Shown: positions 54,916 to 62,419 of the stretch, in pieces
Numbering within the stretch: position 1 is the first letter of the stretch
Layout of the letters: the number at the start of each line of letters is the position of its first letter
Assembly: GCA_937905825.1 (NCBI GenBank)
Contig: CALCXM010000011.1
Location: 1 to 64,000, forward strand
Source of the DNA: an uncultured bacterium
GTDB lineage: Bacteria; Planctomycetota; UBA1135; GCA-002686595
Length of the DNA: 64,000 nt
Direction: 5' to 3'
The notes under the pieces: generated by a model
Database searches by the model: none
Told to the model about the DNA's origin: nothing
The model's input: the letters and a program-made list of their open reading frames with translations, nothing else
Made by a program: the position numbers and the translations under genes

Positions 54916-57900
54916 ATGAAGACCACAGGTTCAAAGTCTTGGTACGGAGCCGCCGTTCGGCGCCCGGTGATGCTGTTCGTCACGATGAGCGCCCTGCTCG
55001 TCATCGCCCTGATCGCTTACATCCGCATCCCGGTGGAGATGATGCCGCGCGGCATGCAGGACGACGGCCTGCGCGTCATCATCCCCAATCCCGGATCCAG
55101 CGCCCAAGAAAACGAGACCAAGGTCGCGAGGATTGTCGAAGAGCAGATTCGAACTCTTTCCGGCATCTCCAATGTCTACAGCCGTTCCAGCGAAGACCGC
55201 TGTGTGATCAGTGTCAACTACGATCGCAACGTGGACATGGACGTGGCCAAAGCTGAGCTGCGCGATCGATTGGAGCGCGCCCGTCCGCAGTTGCCGGACA
55301 CGGTCGAACGGCTTGTGGTTTGGTCTTGGGACAACGACCAAATGCCGCTCATGTGGCTCGCGATCCTGCACTCAGAAGATGGGGACCGAACCGACTACCT
55401 GGTGGACGAGGTCGTGCGGCGCAAGCTCGAAGCGATCGACGGGGTCAGCCAAGCTGAGTTCTACGGCATGCTCGACGACTCGGTGCGCGTGCTGCTCGAC
55501 GAGCAAAAGGTGAAAGCAGCCAACATGGACATCGGCGCGCTGATTCGGCGCCTGTCCAGTGACAACTTCGCGAGCCCTCTCGGCGAGGTCGAGGACGGTG
55601 GACAACGAGTCCTCGTGCGTTCCGACATGCGCTTCCGAACCCTCGAAGAGATCGAGAACTACCCCATCGGCAATGGGCAAGTAATCAGCGACGTGGGCCA
55701 AGTGGTCAAGGCCCAGACCGTGCGCGACCGGCTTTCACGCATTGACGGCAAGTACTCTTACTTTGGGCAAGTCGGCAAGGAGAGCACCGCCAACATCGTG
55801 GAGACCTCGCGCCGCGTAGCGCAAGCGCTCGAGGAGCTGGAAGCGGATCCGCGGGTCAGCGAACACCTAAGCTTCATGGTGCTCTTCAGCCAGGGAGACC
55901 TGATCGAGGCCTCCATCGGCCAGCTGCGCTCCACCGCTCTGTGGGGCGGTGCCCTGGCGGCTTTGGTGTTGTTCGTCTTCTTGCGCCGAGTGCGCGTCAC
56001 CTTGTGCGTGGCCCTTTCGATCCCCATCTCTGCCTTGCTCGCCTTGGGATGGGTTTACTTCACCGGCGGAACCTTCAACATCCTCACGATGACCGGGATC
56101 ACCCTCGGCATCGGCATGTTGGTGGACAACTCGGTGGTGGTCATCGAGAACATCTCTAGTGTGCAACGCCGAGGTGCCAAGCCCCTGGACGCCGCTGCCC
56201 AAGGCGTCTCCGACGTGGGTCTCGCGATCTTCCTGGCAACCATGACCACGGTGGTGGTGTTCCTGCCGCTGATCTTCATGTCCGGCAACCCGATCATCCG
56301 CATCATGTTTGGTGCCCTCGGCCTGCCGTTGTGTGTTTCCTTGATCTTTAGCTTGCTGGTCGCGCTTGTGTTCTTGCCCGCCGTCGCGGGCCGCATCGTG
56401 GGTCCTCGTCACCCCGCGGTGGAGAAGATCGCGTCGATCTTGGCCCCGATCGCAGCGGCCCCCGCTTGGCTGCTCGGAAAGCTCGGGCTCCTGTTGCACA
56501 TGGCCCTGCACGGCGTCGCGGTGTTCCTGTATCACGTTCAACGACTCCTGCTCCTGGTTCTCACTCCCCTGCGCTGGCCCTTCGCTTTGGGACTGCTGGG
56601 CTTCGCAGGCTGGAAGGCGAGTCAAGCAGGCCAAAGCCTGGGCTCTCTCGGCGAGTTCCTCAAGGAAGGTGTTGCCCTCGATGGAACGATCGGAGCGGTG
56701 CAGAGCGTGGCCGGCGTTTGGATCGGTTCCGCTGTCATCGGCGCCGGTCTCGTCGCCTTTGGCACGCCCATCTGGAGACGCATGCTGCAAGGCGCGCCGC
56801 TTTGGAAGCGCAAGCAGAGATCGGCGAACGCTGCCCCCGCTTCCCTGGTGGAATTGGCCACGCGCACCAACAGAGCGCTGCTCGCTTGGAGCCTTGACCA
56901 TCGGGTCCTAGCTGCATTCCTCGCGTTCCTCGGCGCGGCTTCCATCGTCATCCCCCAGGCGAACATGACCGTCACGCCCTTCGGCGAGGACGAGAGTCGC
57001 TCACAACTGGAGATGCGCATTCTGCTCGAGGACAACTTCACCCTGGCGGAAGCCAGCGATGAAATCTGGCGCTATGAGGACCTGCTCGCGAAGAACAAGG
57101 AGCTGCTCGGCCATGACCACGTCTCTTGCCGCTTCGACAGCGACGGTGGAGAGCTCAGCCTCTACTGGGACGAGGCCAACTCGGCGCAGGAGATGAAGCG
57201 CGTTCGCAATGAACTCAAGACCCTGTTCCCCAAGATCCCCGGACACGAAGTTCGCTTCTACGGGGAGGAAGAGGTCAACACGCGCAACCGCTCCATCGTG
57301 GCCTTCGAGTTACTAGGGCCAGATGCCGCCACCCTGGATCGCCTGGGCGTGGAAGCCATCGAGCGCTTGAAGCGCGTGCCTGGCTTGAGCGGTTTGGAGT
57401 CTCCCCTGCAAGATGCACCGGAACAGGTGCGCGTCGCGTTGGACATGGAGAAGGCTTGGCAACTTGGAGTGACCGCCAACTCGACGCTTCAGAACATCTC
57501 CTGGGCCCTGCGTGGATTCAGTCTCCCGCGCTACCACGAGCCCGGGCGTGAGTTGCCTTTCATCCTCGAGTACGACGAGGAACAAGTTGCTGGACTGAAC
57601 ACCCTGCGCGACCTAACGATCTACACAGACTCCGGAGCGATCGCCTTGTCCTCGGTTGCTGACTTGGGATTCGCGCGCGGCCCCAGAACGATTCGACGAC
57701 GCAACGGCCAGGTGGAACACACCATCCTGGCGCGGGTGGACGACCCCAACCAACAAATGGCCGCGTCCGAAGCGGGCTACGCCGCCCTGCGGGAAATGAA
57801 CTTGCCGCGCGGCTTCAGCCTCGGGGATGAGGCATCGGTCACGAACCGTCAGAGCGAAGAGATTCAGGAGATGCTCAATGCTCTGGGGTTCAGCGTGGTG

Positions 57901-58452
57901 CTCGTGTTCCTCCTGATGGCGATCCTCTTCGAGTCCCTGACGAAGCCCTTCGCGGTGCTCTGCACGATTCCCTTCGCGATCGTCGGCGCCTATTGGACCC
58001 TCTACTTGACTGGCACCAACATGGACTCGGTGGGCTACATCGGGCTGATCATCCTGACCGGGGTGGTGGTCAACAACGGCATCGTTTTGATCGACCGCAT
58101 TGACCAACTCTTCGCCTCCGGAATGCCCCGTCGCGAAGCCGTTCTGCAAGGGGGCGCCAACCGCGTTCGTCCAATTCTCATGACTGCTCTCACCACGATT
58201 TTCGGACTGCTGCCCATGGTGATGGCGGAACCGCCTTCGGACGGCATCGACTACAGAGCACTCGGAACTTGTGTGGCCGGCGGTCTGGCCTTCAGCACCT
58301 TCTTCACGCTCTGGGTCGTGCCCTTGGCCTACACACTGGTCTTGGACTTGTTTGCGGCGATCGGCACCTACAGCGCCGGTGGACTTGGAGCCGTCCTTTC
58401 GAGGCAACAGGCATCATCCCCGCGGAAGACGGAGCAATCCACGCCAGCTTGA
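54916..58452 (+). CDS. RND family efflux permease, subunit 2
   Basis: A 1178-residue RND permease paralogous to the preceding one: VRRPVMLFVTMSALLVIALIAYIRIPVEMMP at the N terminus, GIGMLVDNSVVVIENISS in TM4, and GVVVNNGIVLIDRIDQLF with TALTTIFGLLPMVM in the C-terminal half. It also carries an insertion with hydrophobic segments between the two halves (LLLVLTPLRWPFALGLLGFAG and GVWIGSAVIGAGLVAFGTPIW), in the same place as in subunit 1. Two adjacent permeases with one adaptor suggest a heterotrimer like MdtBC. Exported substrates are unknown. Confidence 0.93.
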   Translation: MKTTGSKSWYGAAVRRPVMLFVTMSALLVIALIAYIRIPVEMMPRGMQDDGLRVIIPNPGSSAQENETKVARIVEEQIRTLSGISNVYSRSSEDRCVISVNYDRNVDMDVAKAELRDRLERARPQLPDTVERLVVWSWDNDQMPLMWLAILHSEDGDRTDYLVDEVVRRKLEAIDGVSQAEFYGMLDDSVRVLLDEQKVKAANMDIGALIRRLSSDNFASPLGEVEDGGQRVLVRSDMRFRTLEEIENYPIGNGQVISDVGQVVKAQTVRDRLSRIDGKYSYFGQVGKESTANIVETSRRVAQALEELEADPRVSEHLSFMVLFSQGDLIEASIGQLRSTALWGGALAALVLFVFLRRVRVTLCVALSIPISALLALGWVYFTGGTFNILTMTGITLGIGMLVDNSVVVIENISSVQRRGAKPLDAAAQGVSDVGLAIFLATMTTVVVFLPLIFMSGNPIIRIMFGALGLPLCVSLIFSLLVALVFLPAVAGRIVGPRHPAVEKIASILAPIAAAPAWLLGKLGLLLHMALHGVAVFLYHVQRLLLLVLTPLRWPFALGLLGFAGWKASQAGQSLGSLGEFLKEGVALDGTIGAVQSVAGVWIGSAVIGAGLVAFGTPIWRRMLQGAPLWKRKQRSANAAPASLVELATRTNRALLAWSLDHRVLAAFLAFLGAASIVIPQANMTVTPFGEDESRSQLEMRILLEDNFTLAEASDEIWRYEDLLAKNKELLGHDHVSCRFDSDGGELSLYWDEANSAQEMKRVRNELKTLFPKIPGHEVRFYGEEEVNTRNRSIVAFELLGPDAATLDRLGVEAIERLKRVPGLSGLESPLQDAPEQVRVALDMEKAWQLGVTANSTLQNISWALRGFSLPRYHEPGRELPFILEYDEEQVAGLNTLRDLTIYTDSGAIALSSVADLGFARGPRTIRRRNGQVEHTILARVDDPNQQMAASEAGYAALREMNLPRGFSLGDEASVTNRQSEEIQEMLNALGFSVVLVFLLMAILFESLTKPFAVLCTIPFAIVGAYWTLYLTGTNMDSVGYIGLIILTGVVVNNGIVLIDRIDQLFASGMPRREAVLQGGANRVRPILMTALTTIFGLLPMVMAEPPSDGIDYRALGTCVAGGLAFSTFFTLWVVPLAYTLVLDLFAAIGTYSAGGLGAVLSRQQASSPRKTEQSTPA

Positions 58453-58655
58453 CTGTCTTTGCCCACTCCCGGGCGCCGCGCTCCTCATGTGACGCGGAGA
58501 TCCAATCTCCCAATGACCACGTGGCCGACAAATATGCGACATTCCCTGTCCAACCCTGGGGATACGCCTCGTAGGCCGCTCCCAGGATTGCCCTTGTTGG
58601 TTTTTGACCGAGGGCATGTTTCTTCTCAACACTTCCATAAAAAGACACACACGAC

Positions 58656-58985
58656 ATGAACAAGTCAGCATGGGCCCTTTTGGCCTTGGGTATGTTCTCC
58701 GGCGTCGCCTGCAAGAGCAACGACACCATGACCACCGACAACAATCAGACCTTTGCAGTGGCCGACGCCGCCACTCCCGTCACCTTCGCCATCACCGGCA
58801 TGACCTGAGGTGGCGCATGCCCCCCGAAAGTGCGGTCTGCACTTGGAAGTGTTGAAGGTGTCGAGAGTGTTGAAGTTGATTACGCAGCAAAGACGGCGAC
58901 GGTCACGGTCTCCGCTGGTGCGGATACCAAAGCCATGATCAAGGCCCTCGAGGCCGCCAACTTCGGCGCCACGATCAAGAACTAG
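58656..58985 (+). CDS. Heavy-metal-associated (HMA) lipoprotein, probable selenoprotein with Sec at TGA codon 51
   Basis: Standard ORF calling stops at TGA 58806-58808, but the frame continues to TAG at 58983 and the joined 109-residue product is a complete HMA domain. An N-terminal lipoprotein signal (MNKSAWALLALGMFSGVAC, Cys19) is followed by a linker, then TPVTFAITGMT-U-GGACPPK, and VEGVESVEVDYAAKTATVTV with the terminal ALEAANFGATIKN. In the family the residue at the TGA is the first Cys of the GMTC metal site, exactly where Sec would replace Cys. A SECIS-like hairpin follows (see 58824-58846). The spacing U-x3-C is one longer than CxxC. It sits downstream of the RND operon and ends in a strong terminator. 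It may bind or transfer a soft metal or act in redox chemistry. Confidence 0.8.
58824..58846 (+). promoter_or_regulatory. Bacterial SECIS-like element directing Sec insertion
   Basis: AAGTGC and GCACTT form a perfect 6-bp stem around the loop GGTCT, with a CC/GG pair extending it below a GA bulge. The loop G-U required for SelB binding lies about 27 bases after the TGA, inside the range known for bacterial SECIS (roughly 16-37). The loop and flanking pairs (GC-GGUCU-GC) nearly match the E. coli fdhF element (GC-AGGUCU-GC). The fdhF bulged U is not obvious. SelB and tRNA-Sec genes are not in this window. Confidence 0.75.
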
Positions 58986-59004
58986 TTCTGCTCGCGGAAC
59001 CAAC

Positions 59005-59043
59005 GAGCGCGGGCCCCGCAGTCAAACTGTGGGGCCCGCGCTC
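59005..59043. terminator. Bidirectional terminator between the HMA gene and the chemoreceptor gene
   Basis: GAGCGCGGGCCCC and GGGGCCCGCGCTC form a perfect 13-bp stem with a loop of 13 bases. On the plus strand TATTTGTAG follows. It lies between convergent genes and probably serves the HMA gene, supporting that the CDS really extends to 58985. Confidence 0.85.
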
Positions 59044-59087
59044 TATTTGTAGGCCTCCAGGACGAGAGCCTTACGTCGATGCAGGTG

Positions 59088-60380
59088 CTAAACCTTGTAG
59101 GAAGCTCCCAAATCTCGCAGCGCCATGGCCATCTCACCGATCGCGGTGCCGGCCACATGAATTGAGCTGATGCCGCGACTGCTCTTCTTGATGGCACGGT
59201 CCACACCACTGATGTTTTGGGTGATCTCCTGACTGGCCAGGGAGCATTCCGAGACACCCGAAGAAACGGTTGTCGCAGAAGTCGAGGTTTGCACGATGGA
59301 CTGGGAGATTTCCCTGGCCGCCTTGCTCTGCTGTTCTGTCTCGAGCGCGATCGTCTCCGAGATGAGGTTGATCTTCTTCATGACATCGCTCAAGGCACGA
59401 ATCGACTCGACGGTGACGGCTGTGGTGCTCTGAATGCCTTCAATCCGGGCACGGATGCCTTCCGTGGCGTCTGCCGTCTGATTCGCGAGCTCCTTGACCT
59501 CGGTCGCCACCACGGCAAATCCCTTGCCCGCTTCTCCAGCCCGCGCCGCCTCGATGGTGGCGTTCAAGGCCAACAGGTTGGTCTGTTCCGCGATCTCTTG
59601 GATGGTTCCGATGACTCGGCCGATCTCGTCGGCCGCGGCTCCCAGCTTGCTGATCTCGCCTTCGCTTGACGCGGTCAAACCGGCGGCTTCGGTGGCCACG
59701 ATCAGAGCCTCCTCTGCGTTGGCTGCCACCTTCGTGATGTTGGTTTCCATGCCCTCTGTGGCCGTGACGACCTCCGCAATGGTGACCGCCATCTGCTCCG
59801 CAGAGCCCGTCATCATTTCCATGCTCGAGGACATCTCTTCCGCTGCGGAGGCAACGGTGGTTGACATGCTCGTGGTCGTCTCCACCCCCTCACTTAGGTC
59901 GGTTGCGGTCTCACTTAGACCGGAGGCGGAGTTGGCCAGGCTCTCTGCCATCCGGAGGAACTCCGATACGAGCTCTTGAGTTTTCCCCAACGCAGCGTTC
60001 ATGGTCTGCGCCATCTCGTCCAGTTCATCATTGCCCGCGTCCGCAAGGCGCACGCGGTAGTCCCCTTGCTCCACCTCTTTGATATTGGCCACCATGTTTC
60101 GCATGCGCCCTACCATGCTGCGGCTGAGCAGGAAGCTCGCGGCAATCGAAATCAACGCGGCGATAGCAAGCATGGTCGCGATTCCCGAACTCCCGCCTTC
60201 TCGTACCGATGAGCTCAGGGTGACCACCGCCACGTGATCCTGCCCAAGAGCTGCCGTCAAATGCTCGAGTGCGGCTGCCCGCTCCGCAATACCAGAGGCG
60301 CCGGTCCAAGCGACCGCGCTGAAGAGAACGAGATTGAGCATGCAGATGCCGGCAATTCGTTTTGAGATCGATAGCTTCAT
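59088..60380 (-). CDS. Methyl-accepting chemotaxis protein with minimal periplasmic domain
   Basis: A 430-residue chemoreceptor: TM1 ([17 protein letters not shown]), a very short periplasmic stretch of about 35 residues ([28 protein letters not shown]), TM2 ([18 protein letters not shown]), a HAMP domain, then the cytoplasmic coiled-coil signalling domain with the conserved tip [35 protein letters not shown]. The small outer domain cannot hold a usual sensor fold, so it may sense through the membrane, a partner protein or the cytoplasm. No CheA/CheW genes lie nearby. The gene is monocistronic. Confidence 0.92.
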   Translation of the reverse strand: MKLSISKRIAGICMLNLVLFSAVAWTGASGIAERAAALEHLTAALGQDHVAVVTLSSSVREGGSSGIATMLAIAALISIAASFLLSRSMVGRMRNMVANIKEVEQGDYRVRLADAGNDELDEMAQTMNAALGKTQELVSEFLRMAESLANSASGLSETATDLSEGVETTTSMSTTVASAAEEMSSSMEMMTGSAEQMAVTIAEVVTATEGMETNITKVAANAEEALIVATEAAGLTASSEGEISKLGAAADEIGRVIGTIQEIAEQTNLLALNATIEAARAGEAGKGFAVVATEVKELANQTADATEGIRARIEGIQSTTAVTVESIRALSDVMKKINLISETIALETEQQSKAAREISQSIVQTSTSATTVSSGVSECSLASQEITQNISGVDRAIKKSSRGISSIHVAGTAIGEMAMALRDLGASYKV

Positions 60381-60670
60381 GGGGCCGAAGTGCGCAGCGT
60401 CCCGCGCGACGAAAATGTTGGGGGAAATGGGGAGGGTCCGTGCTCTATCGCCTCCCTCCCAACCTCCTCTGAATGCCTTCCAGGCCTATGGAATCCCTTG
60501 CGAGCAGGTTCCTATCCCTCATTTGGGTAGAACCCACCCTGGGGCCCCCGTGCTTAGGACCCCCTCTCACCCGGAAGCGTGTCATGCCCAAGGGTGACCC
60601 ATTTATGGGCTCCAGCGTTTCCACCTTCTTGGAGGCCAGCCCTCCAATCGCCTGGGGGCAAGTGTGATCC

Positions 60671-61966
60671 TCAGGGGGCGAAGGTAATCGCGAGACCACT
60701 GCTCGCGTTGAATCCCGTACCGCCGGCAGCGGCGTCCCTCAACCAGTATTGGAAGTGCCAGGTCGAGCCTGCGGTGACTTGTCCCGCACCCCCTGAAAAA
60801 GGAGCTGCAGACAGGTCCAAGGCAATGCTCGCCGTGCCATCCGCAGCAGAGAGCGTCGCGGGAAGAACGCGGAAGAGCGGGCCTGAGATGCATAGCTCCC
60901 CATCGCCGAAGGGAGTTGGGGCTTGGGACGAAAGGCCGTAAAAGGGCAAGCCGAAGCCATTGGGGATGTTCTCCACCACGCTTAGAGTCAAGCTGTTCTT
61001 CGAGATCGAGTGGGACCCAATGGCCGTGAGCAACGAACCTGCGCCCAGAGCGGAGTTGTTGTTCGTCTCACAGAACCACCCGGTGGATCCCCCGTGGGGA
61101 TCGAGCACGGTCTCCACGTATCGAATCACCGCACGCACCGTCTGGTTGGTGGCTCGCGTAGCCTTCGGCAAGTGAATGTCCGAGCTGACGTGCACGTGGC
61201 CCGCCGCCACGCACCACGCGGGATCGCTGGGGCTCGCGTGCAGGTCCTGGTACCAGACACCGTGGTACGCGATGAATTCAGAGAGGAAGCCTCCCCCGTC
61301 GCCACTGAAGTCCACAAAGGTGAAGAGGTTCTGAAGACCGGTCACGCGGATCGCGTCCAGCACGTCTTGAACCGGCAGCGTCGAGTTTCGGATCGTCCCG
61401 GCTGGTACAGAGGCATCCGGCGGTGAGGGCGTCGGTTGCAAGGGCGCGCTGTAGTCGTCGATCCAGCTGGCTAAGTTGCGGTTGTTCCATTCCAACTCCC
61501 AGCGCCCGCCGACACCCGCGCGACTGAAGGTGATGATCGCCACAGGTTGGATGTTGTTGGCCAGCGGCCAGAAGTCATTGGAGGTGTCCTGATAGTCCAC
61601 TTCCAGATCCCCCACGCCCTGCCCCAAGCCACTGGGGAACTCCGGGAAATAGGAGTAGACGTCAAACCCGCGCCCCTCCCAATTGGAGCCCTTCCAACCG
61701 TCCGGATTCTGAACCGGGTCCGTCGAGAAGTGCCGGAGCATCGCATTGGTTGGGCTCCAGTACCCGGTCAACATGATCGTTGGGCGCACACCGGCTTCCA
61801 TTTGAGCTTGGCGCGATCCAGGCCCAGCTCCCGCGGGAAACAGGTTGTCCTGCTCCCCAGGCATGTTGCGGAACCTTTCGCCGACCAGTCCTCGCTGCCC
61901 AAGAGCGGATGGCGCGAAGGTTGTGGCCAGGAGAATGGCGAGAGCGGGGGCAAGCGAGTGTTTCAT
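60671..61966 (-). CDS. Secreted protein with pyroglutamyl-peptidase-like core and shared C-terminal domain
   Basis: The start at 61966 gives a signal peptide (MKHSLAPALAILLATTFAPSALG) with AAGGACG upstream; the track start adds 16 unlikely residues. The 431-residue protein has a core (TIMLTGYWSPTNAMLRHF, NWEGRGFDVYSYFPEF, IITFSRAG, FLSEFIAYHGVWYQDLH, CVAAGHVHV) whose order of elements recalls C15 pyroglutamyl peptidases, but the catalytic Cys of that family is not at the expected place. The identification is therefore weak. The last 115 residues (PTPFGDGELCISG ... TWHFQYWLRDAAAGGTGFNASSGLAITF) are the domain shared with the esterase-like protein and the metalloprotease. About 290 bases with no supported feature separate it from the chemoreceptor gene. 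Confidence 0.7.
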   Translation of the reverse strand: MKHSLAPALAILLATTFAPSALGQRGLVGERFRNMPGEQDNLFPAGAGPGSRQAQMEAGVRPTIMLTGYWSPTNAMLRHFSTDPVQNPDGWKGSNWEGRGFDVYSYFPEFPSGLGQGVGDLEVDYQDTSNDFWPLANNIQPVAIITFSRAGVGGRWELEWNNRNLASWIDDYSAPLQPTPSPPDASVPAGTIRNSTLPVQDVLDAIRVTGLQNLFTFVDFSGDGGGFLSEFIAYHGVWYQDLHASPSDPAWCVAAGHVHVSSDIHLPKATRATNQTVRAVIRYVETVLDPHGGSTGWFCETNNNSALGAGSLLTAIGSHSISKNSLTLSVVENIPNGFGLPFYGLSSQAPTPFGDGELCISGPLFRVLPATLSAADGTASIALDLSAAPFSGGAGQVTAGSTWHFQYWLRDAAAGGTGFNASSGLAITFAP

Positions 61967-62419
61967 GAACGTCCTTCTTGATTGGGCGAGCGGCGAGTGG
62001 AGAGGCTCGTTCATCCTAGCGGGCTGCAGCCCATCCGTGGCTCATCCCTCGTTCTGCGCCGGAGCCGGAAACTGACTGGCCTCCGTCTGGACCCGGGAAG
62101 GGTCGCTGGCCGGGTTGGTCCTGGACCTGCGCGTGTCGTCGTGAGGCCCTCCGCGTTCAGAGATCACGCACAAACTACTTCGAGAGCATGTGTTAGGAGA
62201 ACTCCGGCCCGTTGATTCCAGACCCATGCCTGTTCGTCCCTGGACCCCACGCACCGGGCCTCGGCACGGGTTCACCCGCGAATGGGAATAGGGAATCCGC
62301 GGCCTGCAGGACAATTCAGATTCACAGGAAACGGCCCGATTCTTGGGAGATCCGCGCCCCCGCGCCGCCCGAGCCAAACGTCAAGCCGTCAACAGCGGTT
62401 CGCCCTTGCCCGATCCGCT
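61967..62419. other. Divergent intergenic region
   Basis: About 450 bases between the secreted-protein gene (minus) and the methyltransferase gene (plus). The track ORFs here are short and overlap. A GGGCTGCAGCCC palindrome near 62020-62031 is the only clear structure. I see no promoter consensus. Confidence 0.35.
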
